A DNA stretch of 50,021 bases from an uncultured Peptostreptococcaceae bacterium (GTDB lineage Bacteria; Bacillota; Clostridia; Peptostreptococcales; Peptostreptococcaceae), in contig CAMTIM010000014.1 of assembly GCA_947072565.1 (NCBI GenBank), forward strand, positions 1 to 50,021. The letters are read 5' to 3'. Positions within the stretch are counted from its first letter, which is position 1, and each line of letters begins with the position of its first letter. Below are positions 1 to 7,586 of this stretch, piece after piece. The translations under genes and the position numbers were made by a program. Under the pieces are notes generated by a model. It had not been told where the DNA came from, did no database searches, and saw nothing but the letters and a program-made list of their open reading frames with translations.

Positions 1-2
1 TA

Positions 3-41
3 TATATACTTTAGATTTTATATTAAATATTTTATTGCGTT
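3..41. repeat. Intergenic repeat copy 1 (with 2821-2859)
   Basis: These 39 bases match 2821-2859 at 36 positions by direct comparison. Both copies lie just past a minus-strand transcription terminator (133-160 here, 2882-2925 there). On the minus strand the second copy carries a TAAA that could be the -35 of a sigma-28-type promoter. Here the matching -10 would fall outside the window. The likely meaning is a duplicated upstream region for a flagellar-class gene lying beyond position 1. The match is AT-rich, which lowers its weight. Confidence 0.5.
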
Positions 42-132
42 ATAAATTACAATATAAATATTTAATATAAAATGAATTTATAACATATCAAAGTTAATTA
101 AAATTTCATATTGCATTTAATTTTGACATTAT

Positions 133-160
133 AAAAAGGAAAGATGGATACCCATCTTCC
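133..160 (-). terminator. Rho-independent terminator after cheY
   Basis: Read on the minus strand, GGAAGATGG pairs with CCATCTTTCC (one bulged base) around a short loop and is followed by a T-rich run. It lies 59 bases past the end of the CheY gene and closes that transcript. Confidence 0.75.
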
Positions 161-218
161 CAATTTATAACATGTATTTATGATGTTATTAACTATATCT
201 TTATAGTAGTATTGTAAA

Positions 219-572
219 TTATAATTTAGATAAAGCAGCTACAAGAATTTCTTCTTTAAATGGCTTTACAATAAATCCTTTTGCTCCATAAATAATTGCT
301 TCTTTCATTCTCGCTTCTTGTCCTAATGCCGATACCATAACAACTGATGCTGATGGATCAAGTTTTTTAATTATTCTTAATGCTTGTAATCCATCCATCT
401 CTGGCATAGTAATATCTAGTGTTACTATATCTGGTTGTAATTCTTTATATTTTTCAATTGCCATTAAACCATTTTCTGCCTCTCCAACTATTTCAAATTC
501 ATAATTTGAAAGCATGTTTTTAATAGACATACGCATAAACGCTGCATCATCAACTATTAATACTCTTTTCAT
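219..572 (-). CDS. cheY: Chemotaxis response regulator CheY
   Basis: This 117-residue single receiver domain has no output domain. The acidic pair D8-D9, the phospho-acceptor D53 (in TLDITMP), the switch residue S81 and the conserved K103-P104 are all visible, which is the CheY pattern. Phospho-CheY normally binds the flagellar switch and changes rotation. The start follows a GGAGGAG site. The gene has its own predicted sigma-A promoter at 607-635 and its own terminator, so it is monocistronic, next to a chemoreceptor and downstream of the flagellar operon. The FliM encoded in this window lacks the usual N-terminal CheY-binding peptide, so its docking partner is open. Confidence 0.93.
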   Translation of the reverse strand: MKRVLIVDDAAFMRMSIKNMLSNYEFEIVGEAENGLMAIEKYKELQPDIVTLDITMPEMDGLQALRIIKKLDPSASVVMVSALGQEARMKEAIIYGAKGFIVKPFKEEILVAALSKL

Positions 573-606
573 AACATCTCCTCCATTTTTATTACTATAA
601 TATTTT

Positions 607-635
607 ACTATACACGCATTACTTTAAAATTTCAA
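607..635 (-). promoter_or_regulatory. Sigma-A promoter of cheY
   Basis: On the minus strand TTGAAA (630-635), 17 bases, then TATAGT (607-612): five of six consensus bases in each hexamer with ideal spacing. It sits about 35 bases upstream of the cheY start codon. Confidence 0.7.
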
Positions 636-736
636 AACAATTTTTAAATTTTAAAATATATTCTTAATTTTAATCCTTCTATAACATATGTTAATAAATG
701 TATATTTTTAATTAATTTAAATAAATTCCTATTATA

Positions 737-2485
737 TTATTCCACTTCATCCATAGCAAAATAATTAACTTCTCTACTATTAAAATTCATATGTTTATTA
801 GAATTGTTAGCATTTTTTAATTTGAAATTCTCAATAAGAGACTTTAACATTTGTGCTTGACCACTTAGCTCTTCACTAGCTGCAGCACTTTCTTCAGATG
901 TTGCTGAATTAGTTTGTACTACCTCTGATATCTGATCTACTCCTAATGTAACTTGGCCAATCGCACTAGATTGTTCCTCAGATGCTTTAGCTATTTCATA
1001 AACTAATACTATAGTTTGATTAGTTGTATCAATTATTTTTTGAAGTGACTCAGCCGTATTATCTACGATTTTACTTCCATTGTCAACTGCTTTTATTGAA
1101 TTTTCAATAAGCACAGCAGTATTTTTTGCAGCTTCCGCTGACTTAGCTGCAAGATTTCTCACTTCATCAGCTACAACAGCAAATCCTTTACCAGCAGATC
1201 CCGCTCTAGCAGCTTCTACAGCCGCATTTAATGCTAATATATTTGTTTGGAATGCAATATCATCTATTGTCTTTATAATTCTCCCAATTTCACTAGAAGT
1301 AAATGAAATTTCATCCATAGCTTTAACCATTTGCTCCATTTGTTCATTACCAGCTTTAACTTCACGTCCCGCACTTAATGTTAGAGTATTGGCTTCCCCC
1401 GCATTATTTGCAGTAGCTTTAATTTTTTCAGATATATCTATGATTGTTGCAGATAACTCTTGAATTGCACTTGCTTGTTCTGTTGCACCTTGCGCTAACA
1501 TTTGTGATCCACTTGAGACTTGATTTGATGCTGCTCCAACTTCTTCTGATGCTAAATTTATTTGTGACATAGTTTCACTTAAATCATTAGTGATTCTAAC
1601 CACTGATTTTTCAATATCTTCAAATACTCCTATATATTCTACTTTAGGATCTACATCAAAATTACCGGATGCAACTTCTCCTAAAATTCTAACTGTGTCA
1701 TTTATAACAGCCTTAGTTTCACTACTAACTTTGCGTATACTATCTGATAAAACACCTAGTTCATCCTTTGATTCGTAGTTAATATCAACATCAAAGTCAC
1801 CAATAGCCATTTTATTTGCAGCTATTTCTATTTCTTCAATTGGCTTTGTTAATTTTTTCGTAATATAAATACATATAACTATTCCTGCAACTATAGTAAA
1901 TACACTTACTGCTGTAGAAGTAATTTTTGATTTTAATACTGTAGCTTCAACTTTCTTATTATATTCAATACCCTTAGCTTCTTCATCTTCATAAAGAATT
2001 GTTGCACTTTCCTCAGCTTTCATATATGCCTTATAGTATGGACTATCTGAACTTGTTCCCACTTCTTGTGCTTTCTTATAATCCCCTTTTTCTATAAGTG
2101 CATAGATGTTTTCATATTCTTTTCTTAATTCAACTATCGAATTTTCAAGGTCATTAATTTTCGAGTCATCTGATAAATTATCTTCACGAAGTATCTTAAT
2201 TCTTTTATTAATAATACTATCAAAATTTGCCATAGCTAACCCTTTAAAATCTTTAGTACTATTAGGCGTAAATATTGCATTCATAAGATTCTGATCAGAA
2301 TAAACTACATCTCTACGAATTCCCATAGATTCACTTGTTCCTTCATAAGGACCCTCAAATAAATTTTTACTTAATTCCCCTGTTTTATTTAAATTAGATA
2401 GAGCATAAATATTTCCAAATACCGCAAGCATAATCAAAATAATAAAAGATACGCCTAATTTTTTCCCTATTTTCAAATTGTTCAT
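737..2485 (-). CDS. Methyl-accepting chemotaxis protein
   Basis: Transmembrane chemoreceptor, 582 residues from the ATG at 2485, which follows a GGAGGAG site; a longer reading to 2551 lacks such a site. An N-terminal membrane helix (about residues 8-30) is followed by an extracytoplasmic four-helix-bundle sensor region of about 160 residues, a second membrane helix (about 185-210), a HAMP domain, a second HAMP-like segment and the MCP signalling hairpin, whose tip reads [20 protein letters not shown]. It should signal through CheA/CheW, which are not in this window. The C-terminus has no CheR-tethering pentapeptide. The ligand cannot be predicted. Confidence 0.93.
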   Translation of the reverse strand: MNNLKIGKKLGVSFIILIMLAVFGNIYALSNLNKTGELSKNLFEGPYEGTSESMGIRRDVVYSDQNLMNAIFTPNSTKDFKGLAMANFDSIINKRIKILREDNLSDDSKINDLENSIVELRKEYENIYALIEKGDYKKAQEVGTSSDSPYYKAYMKAEESATILYEDEEAKGIEYNKKVEATVLKSKITSTAVSVFTIVAGIVICIYITKKLTKPIEEIEIAANKMAIGDFDVDINYESKDELGVLSDSIRKVSSETKAVINDTVRILGEVASGNFDVDPKVEYIGVFEDIEKSVVRITNDLSETMSQINLASEEVGAASNQVSSGSQMLAQGATEQASAIQELSATIIDISEKIKATANNAGEANTLTLSAGREVKAGNEQMEQMVKAMDEISFTSSEIGRIIKTIDDIAFQTNILALNAAVEAARAGSAGKGFAVVADEVRNLAAKSAEAAKNTAVLIENSIKAVDNGSKIVDNTAESLQKIIDTTNQTIVLVYEIAKASEEQSSAIGQVTLGVDQISEVVQTNSATSEESAAASEELSGQAQMLKSLIENFKLKNANNSNKHMNFNSREVNYFAMDEVE

Positions 2486-2631
2486 ATATACTTCTCCTCC
2501 AAATTTTAAGTTGTTATGATATGCGACATACCATACAGTAATTTCTTTCACTTAAATAATAAATTTAAATAACCAATCTTGTTTTTAATAATGCGAGCTA
2601 TATTACTTCAATACATATATTTATGCTAACT

Positions 2632-2656
2632 ATATCGATTTAAACACATATATTTA
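2632..2656 (-). promoter_or_regulatory. Possible sigma-28 promoter of the MCP gene (proximal)
   Basis: On the minus strand TAAA (2653-2656), 14 bases, then TCGATAT (2632-2638), one base from the sigma-28/sigma-D -10 CCGATAT. It is about 147 bases upstream of the receptor start. It competes with the candidate at 2810-2831; only one may be real. Confidence 0.35.
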
Positions 2657-2809
2657 AGACTTAAATATTCAAGGCTATATGCTCTCTACAAGAAAATACT
2701 ATTTATGAGTCCCTTTAATCTCATTTTAATGTTGTTGGTTTAATTTACAATAATTATGTTTTATAAATTATTTTTATCATCTAAATAATTTGTCTCTTTT
2801 TGCTTATAC

Positions 2810-2831
2810 GGCTAATTAACTATATACTTTA
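2810..2831 (-). promoter_or_regulatory. Possible sigma-28-like promoter (distal)
   Basis: On the minus strand TAAA (2828-2831), 15 bases, then GCCG (GCCGTATAA). The spacing matches sigma-28 promoters, but the -10 carries an extra T against GCCGATAA. Its -35 side overlaps the repeat shared with 3-41. The rest of the gene-free stretch 2486-2960 is AT-rich and holds only the terminator at 2882-2925 and the proximal candidate. Confidence 0.3.
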
Positions 2832-2859
2832 GATTTTATATAAAGTATTTTATTGTGTT
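2821..2859. repeat. Intergenic repeat copy 2 (with 3-41)
   Basis: 36 of 39 bases match 3-41. It lies between the terminator of the flagellar operon and the chemoreceptor gene, and overlaps the -35 of the distal promoter candidate. Confidence 0.5.
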
Positions 2860-2881
2860 TTATCTATATAAGTATATAAAA

Positions 2882-2925
2882 ATACCCTATATATGAATTT
2901 TTTAACAGTTCATTATATAGGGTAT
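2882..2925 (-). terminator. Terminator of the flgB flagellar operon
   Basis: A long inverted repeat: ATACCCTATATA and its perfect complement TATATAGGGTAT (one further mismatch, then GAA/TTC) around a short loop, with T-runs on both sides, so it may work in both directions. It lies 36 bases past the last gene of the operon. Confidence 0.85.
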
Positions 2926-2960
2926 TTTTATGTATTTATATATAATTAAATTTAATTTAA

Positions 2961-4079
2961 TTATATATTATTCACATTATATTCATTAGATAACTTATCT
3001 TGGTACTCTTCTACTAATCTATTTAGTGCTTCTTTTATTTCATACTCACTTGGAAGCACAACTGTTCTTCTCGCATCTAATATAAATTTAGTTTCTTTGG
3101 TTACAATATTACTACTTGATACTTTTTTATTTACACTACCTTTCATATCAAGAAGTAACCTTGAAACCTCGCCTTTAGTTATATTTTTTAGTATTATGCA
3201 AGCCTCTTTTTCTGTTAATAAATTGTCATAACTAACTTTTTCTAATTCCTCATTAAACATTTCCATAATTATTTGAGTATTATTTTTTACATATTTATCA
3301 GTTAAATATCTACTGCTTTTTATAACTATCAATCCAAAAGCTATCATAACTATGCTGTTTAATAAAACAGATATCATGCTATTATTTATAATTTCACCAT
3401 AATCAGTGCAAATTTGTACTATTATAAACCCTAAAAATGCCCCTGCTATACCTAAAGGTAAATCAATATTTTTAATAGATTTCTCTTTTAAATCAATTCC
3501 GTCAACATGAATTTCATTATCTATATGATAGTTTTTAACCTTATATAAATTTACATCTACAATAGACCTTGTAGTGTATACATTCCTAGCAAATCTACTG
3601 TATGAAGTTAAATCTACTGTATTATCCAAATCTAATCCATTTATAAACTCTTCTCCATAAACTTTTATAGCTCTAACCAATCCTTTTACTAATGATTCAT
3701 TTTTTAATTCTCCATTCCATACAGATAGTGCATACTCTACACTTCCTGAAATCCCCAGTATATGTTTGCATTCTACGCTTCCATCAATTTCAAAAAAATC
3801 TAAACCTTTTATTCTACCTTCATTCGCTAAGCTTTTAGCTTGAGTGTAAGTTAAACTTCCCCTTTTTAATATCTCCTTTGGCTCTATCTCACTTTGAGTT
3901 ATTCCTTCTCTTATTCGCTCTTCTAAATCGCTGGCTGCTTCCTCATATTTATCACAAGGTATTTCTATACTTATAGGAGATCCATCTTCATTTACGTATC
4001 TTAGCTCCCCATAATTTAGGCAAGCATCTATACATCTCTCTCCTGTGCTATTATATTTGCTCCTTAATATTTTCGCCAT
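2961..4079 (-). CDS. Unknown flagellar-operon membrane protein
   Basis: A 372-residue protein I cannot assign to a named family. About 205 soluble N-terminal residues are followed by two closely spaced hydrophobic helices (about 207-227 and 234-255) and a charged, probably helical cytoplasmic tail of about 115 residues. There is no signal peptide. It is the last gene of the flgB operon, 34 bases after fliN and before the terminator. From memory a protein of this kind occupies the same place in C. difficile; that recollection was not checked. The position suggests a motor- or switch-associated role, but no motif proves it. The start is placed at ATG 4079 with a rather distant GAGG site. Confidence 0.8.
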   Translation of the reverse strand: MAKILRSKYNSTGERCIDACLNYGELRYVNEDGSPISIEIPCDKYEEAASDLEERIREGITQSEIEPKEILKRGSLTYTQAKSLANEGRIKGLDFFEIDGSVECKHILGISGSVEYALSVWNGELKNESLVKGLVRAIKVYGEEFINGLDLDNTVDLTSYSRFARNVYTTRSIVDVNLYKVKNYHIDNEIHVDGIDLKEKSIKNIDLPLGIAGAFLGFIIVQICTDYGEIINNSMISVLLNSIVMIAFGLIVIKSSRYLTDKYVKNNTQIIMEMFNEELEKVSYDNLLTEKEACIILKNITKGEVSRLLLDMKGSVNKKVSSSNIVTKETKFILDARRTVVLPSEYEIKEALNRLVEEYQDKLSNEYNVNNI

Positions 4080-4113
4080 ACATCAATTTACCTCACTTGC
4101 TATATAGATGTTT

Positions 4114-4377
4114 TTAAGATAGTGTTTTTACCAACTCGTCTTCACCTAATATATTTGTTATTCTTACTCCAAAGTTTTGATCTACTATAACAACTTGTCC
4201 ATATGCTATTTTTTGTCCATTTACAAATAGCTCTACTTCTTGATCCTCAAAAGTATCTAACTCTATCAAAGATCCTTTTGCCAGTTCAAAAATTTCTTTT
4301 AATGGCATTTTTGCTCTTCCAAGGATTGCGCTAACTTTTAATTCTATCTCTAATACTCTATCAATGTTTTCTCTCAT
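4114..4377 (-). CDS. fliN: Flagellar motor switch protein FliN (short)
   Basis: This 87-residue protein is essentially a bare SpoA (surface presentation of antigens) domain with no N-terminal extension. Typical segments are the hydrophobic core around VELFVNGQKIAYGQVVIVDQ and the final FGVRITNI. FliN forms the lower C-ring and contacts FliM and FliH. It starts 4 bases after fliM, so the two are translationally linked. A second FliN-type protein lies at 47719-48042. Confidence 0.88.
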   Translation of the reverse strand: MRENIDRVLEIELKVSAILGRAKMPLKEIFELAKGSLIELDTFEDQEVELFVNGQKIAYGQVVIVDQNFGVRITNILGEDELVKTLS

Positions 4378-4381
4378 CTGC

Positions 4382-5269
4382 CTACACTTCCTTTTTTATA
4401 GAATCTGTTATAATAACACCCTTTTTATTCTTTATAAGTCCAAGTTTACACTTAAATGATTTTGAACCCCCTATGTGTAAGTCTATATCTCCATTTATCT
4501 TAGTATCTAGGCTTAAAACATCACCTAATTGTAGTTTTAGAAGATCCTCTACACTTATTTCTGTTCTTCCTAGTCTTGCAACTATCTCAGTATTTGCACC
4601 ACAAACATTATTATATATTGCATTTGTAAATTCAAAATCATATTCATTATTCTTACTTTTAAAAAGTTTTTTAGTTTCTAAGTGTTCTAAAATTGGTTCC
4701 ATGCAACTATATGGTTCACAAAAACGCATTTTCCCAATTTCTTCATCTCCATTCATCATTTTCATATGTGCAATAAGAACAGATTCACTAACAGGATATT
4801 TTTTACTAGCTCCTATATTTGTATGTACTCTAGAAACCTCTCTATACTCACAACTCTCAACTATATGTAATTTTGTCAAGAACTGGTCACAACTATGCAT
4901 AGTTAATTCTCTATCAATTTCAGTAAGCTCTCTTTTATAATTTTCAATTGCACCATCTCCACCTAGCATTAAATCTATAAGAGTAAGTACAACGCTTTTA
5001 TCAAGTTGATATATAAGGTCTTTAACTAATGGTTGTATTGCATGTTCAACAATTACTGAATCACTTTGAATCATCTCCATAAACTCTTCATAGTTTGTTT
5101 GTTCTATTTTTTCTAATTTACAGACAATATCTTGTTTTTTCAACTCATAAGTTATAAATAAATTGATTCCCTTACAAAAATCTTCTGCTATTACAGATAA
5201 GAACCTCATGTTATCCATAGAATATCTTTGTGGCTTTTTAAAGTTATACTCTTTTACTTCTTGATTCAT
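4382..5269 (-). CDS. fliM: Flagellar motor switch protein FliM, without N-terminal CheY peptide
   Basis: C-ring switch protein of 295 residues. The middle CheC-like domain includes the characteristic GGDG turn (MLGGDG), and a C-terminal SpoA domain binds FliN. The sequence begins almost at once with the segment equivalent to the start of the middle domain (KEYNFKKPQR). The usual first 15-20 residues with an LSQxEIDALL-type CheY-P-binding peptide are missing. Only 24 bases separate it from flgG and the start is well defined, so the peptide has not been overlooked through start choice. Confidence 0.92.
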   Translation of the reverse strand: MNQEVKEYNFKKPQRYSMDNMRFLSVIAEDFCKGINLFITYELKKQDIVCKLEKIEQTNYEEFMEMIQSDSVIVEHAIQPLVKDLIYQLDKSVVLTLIDLMLGGDGAIENYKRELTEIDRELTMHSCDQFLTKLHIVESCEYREVSRVHTNIGASKKYPVSESVLIAHMKMMNGDEEIGKMRFCEPYSCMEPILEHLETKKLFKSKNNEYDFEFTNAIYNNVCGANTEIVARLGRTEISVEDLLKLQLGDVLSLDTKINGDIDLHIGGSKSFKCKLGLIKNKKGVIITDSIKKEV

Positions 5270-5293
5270 AAATTACTGTTACCTTTCTAAATA

Positions 5294-6055
5294 TTATCTC
5301 GCTTGAAGATTATTTATCATTGACCACATTTCATCTACGGCTTTAATACCTTTACTATTAAATTGAAATGCCCTTTGTGTCATTATTAAATCCGTCATTT
5401 CACTTTCCATACTTATATTAGACATTTCAACATATCCTTGCATTATCTTTGTATCTTTTACAACGCTAACTGTAGCTCCATCCCTTGGAACAAACAAACT
5501 ATTCCCAATCGACATAAAATCATTATCTCCAGTTGCCTCATACAACTCTATTTTACCAATATTTTGCTTATCAATAAATACCTGACCAGATTTATTTATA
5601 CTTAATTCTCCATTTGATAAATCTGTATTATTATAGCTTCTACCATTATTAAATTGAATATCTAATATATTTCCATTATCATCTACTAGCTTTCCACTAC
5701 TATCTAAATTAAACTCTCCTTTACGTGTATAATTCTGACTGCCATCTGGTTTTAATACACGGAAAAAACCATCTCCATCTATAGCCATATCAGTTTTTAT
5801 ACCAGTACTTTTTAAAGAACCTTGTTCAAAATTTCTAGTTGATTGCGATATCTTCACACCAGTACCTGTTATAGCACTATCTGAATTATTCGGATACGAA
5901 GGTCTATCTAGTGTCTCTGTATATAAATCTAAAAAACTTGATTCTAATTTTTTATATCCTGTTGTTTGAGCATTAGTCATATTATTAGATATTATATCTA
6001 TTTTTCCTTGACTAGCAGCCATTCCACTTTTACTATTATGCATTATATTGTACAT
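5294..6055 (-). CDS. flgG: Flagellar distal rod protein FlgG
   Basis: A rod/hook-family protein of 253 residues. The N-terminal helix has the family Asn-rich motif (ISNNMTNAQTTGYKK), the middle has DMAIDGDGFF, and the C-terminal helix is MESEMTDLIMTQRAFQFNSK. It is secreted by the flagellar type III system without a cleaved signal peptide. It sits 12 bases after a paralogous rod gene and before fliM. FlgG and FlgF cannot be told apart with certainty by eye; the second gene of the pair is conventionally FlgG. Confidence 0.85.
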   Translation of the reverse strand: MYNIMHNSKSGMAASQGKIDIISNNMTNAQTTGYKKLESSFLDLYTETLDRPSYPNNSDSAITGTGVKISQSTRNFEQGSLKSTGIKTDMAIDGDGFFRVLKPDGSQNYTRKGEFNLDSSGKLVDDNGNILDIQFNNGRSYNNTDLSNGELSINKSGQVFIDKQNIGKIELYEATGDNDFMSIGNSLFVPRDGATVSVVKDTKIMQGYVEMSNISMESEMTDLIMTQRAFQFNSKGIKAVDEMWSMINNLQAR

Positions 6056-6067
6056 TCTTATTTCCCC

Positions 6068-6841
6068 TTATCTTACGGTTCCTATTTCATTAGCAATTTT
6101 GCTAAGAGTTGAATCAATAGTTTGTATAACCTTTTGGTTTGCCTCAAATTCTTTGACAGTTTCCATCAATAACGCTGTTGTATTTATATAATCAATATTA
6201 GAACCTTCAACATATCCTTGTTTAACATAAAAATTATTAGCTTTAATTGGTTTTTTTCCAGAATATAAGTTATCACCTACCTTTGTTAAACTATTGTAAT
6301 CATTAAAATCAGCAATATTAAAACTATACTTATTTACTCCATTTACAACTATATTATTATTTGATGTAACTGAAATTTTATCAGTCCCTATATTTATAGG
6401 TTCACTAGATCCAGTAAGTTTATTTAACCCAATTACCTTATGACCTGCATTATTTACAAGATATCCCTGGCTATTAACCTTAAAAGATCCATCTCTTGTA
6501 AAAAAATCATTTCCACTTGCATCTTGTACTTGGAAAAATCCCTTTCCATCTAGAGCAAAATCCGAATTATTTCCAGTAGAAATATGAGTAGCCTGATTAT
6601 AGCTGGTTACCGTATCATCAATACTTACTCCAAAGCTTAAAGACCCCAATGTATGATTTCTAGCTATACCATTTGAATACTCATCCTTATTAGATAAAAC
6701 CACCTCATCAAAACTCTTAGATACTAGTGTTTCTTCTTTATATCCATGTGTATTTATATTAGCTAAATTATTAGTTATCACACTTTGTCTAGCTTGTAAA
6801 TTTAGCATCGATGATACTGATGAATACATTCCTCTTAGCAT
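6068..6841 (-). CDS. Flagellar rod protein, FlgF/FlgG type
   Basis: A 257-residue paralogue of the next gene. The N-terminus contains SVITNNLANINTHGYKE, the middle DFALDGKGFF, and the C-terminus YINTTALLMETVKEFEANQK. The two tandem genes probably make the proximal and distal rod segments. The C-terminal helix departs more from the FlgG pattern, so FlgF is the likelier name, but in clostridial operons it is often called FlgG1. It starts 12 bases after the sigma factor gene stops, behind a GGAGG site. Confidence 0.85.
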   Translation of the reverse strand: MLRGMYSSVSSMLNLQARQSVITNNLANINTHGYKEETLVSKSFDEVVLSNKDEYSNGIARNHTLGSLSFGVSIDDTVTSYNQATHISTGNNSDFALDGKGFFQVQDASGNDFFTRDGSFKVNSQGYLVNNAGHKVIGLNKLTGSSEPINIGTDKISVTSNNNIVVNGVNKYSFNIADFNDYNSLTKVGDNLYSGKKPIKANNFYVKQGYVEGSNIDYINTTALLMETVKEFEANQKVIQTIDSTLSKIANEIGTVR

Positions 6842-6853
6842 AATCTACCTCCT

Positions 6854-7570
6854 CTAATCTATGTATTTTAGTTTCTTCATACTATTTTTTAAATTGACTA
6901 TTGCCCTGCTATTAAGCTGTGAGACTCTAGATTCAGAAATTCCAAGCGTCATTCCTATTTCCTTTAGTGTAAGTTCTTCATAATAATATAACGATAAAAC
7001 TAACCTATCTTTTTCATTCAACATGTCTAGAGCTTTTGCCATTACATCTATTAATTCTTGTTTTTCTACTATATCACTTGGAGAAACTATATCTTTATCT
7101 TTTATTGTATCTATAAGCTTAACTTCACTTTCTTCTTCAAATATTATATTATCAAGAGATGATGTACTTAAATTAAATACCTTCATCTTTATATCATTTA
7201 CTTCTATTTTTGAAATCCCCATGTATTTAGATATTTCATCTATGGTAGGTTCTCTTAAAAACTTATTTTGTAAAATTTCAACACATTTATTATATTCTTT
7301 TATTTTATTTACAGATAACCTAGATATAGGTGATTGCTTTCTTATTTCATCAATTATATAAGATGATATTCTTATAGATGCATACGTCGAAAATTTAACG
7401 CCTCGATTAGCATCAAATTTATTAGCAGCATCTATCAAACCCATAACTCCATAACTCACCAAGTCTTCATATTCCATTCCCATCTTGCTTGTATAGTATT
7501 TTGATGCCATATACTTAACAAGGGGCATATGGCCAATTATAAATTCTTCTTGCTCATATACAGTCAACAT
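6854..7570 (-). CDS. fliA: Flagellar sigma factor sigma-28 (FliA/SigD)
   Basis: A 238-residue sigma-70-family factor. Region 2 carries the core-binding segment (YEDLVSYGVMGLIDAANKFD) and the promoter-melting part, region 3 follows, and region 4 ends with a helix-turn-helix (LTLKEIGMTLGISESRVSQL). There is no region 1.1, as expected for the flagellar class. It directs late genes such as flagellin, whose TAAA-N15-GCCGATAT promoter is visible at 41786-41812, and is held by FlgM (47401-47667). It is encoded within the operon it follows, directly after flhA; flhF and flhG, usually found here, are absent. Confidence 0.95.
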   Translation of the reverse strand: MLTVYEQEEFIIGHMPLVKYMASKYYTSKMGMEYEDLVSYGVMGLIDAANKFDANRGVKFSTYASIRISSYIIDEIRKQSPISRLSVNKIKEYNKCVEILQNKFLREPTIDEISKYMGISKIEVNDIKMKVFNLSTSSLDNIIFEEESEVKLIDTIKDKDIVSPSDIVEKQELIDVMAKALDMLNEKDRLVLSLYYYEELTLKEIGMTLGISESRVSQLNSRAIVNLKNSMKKLKYID

Positions 7571-7586
7571 TTTAACCCTCCCCTTA

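Noticed and set aside
1080-1463. 127-codon plus-strand open frame opposite the chemoreceptor
   Set aside because: It is the antisense reading of the conserved MCP signalling domain, has no ribosome binding site and resembles no family. The many other opposite-strand frames inside flagellar genes were left out for the same reason.
4473-4940. 155-codon plus-strand frame inside fliM
   Set aside because: Shadow of the FliM coding sequence; low complexity, no ribosome binding site and no promoter.
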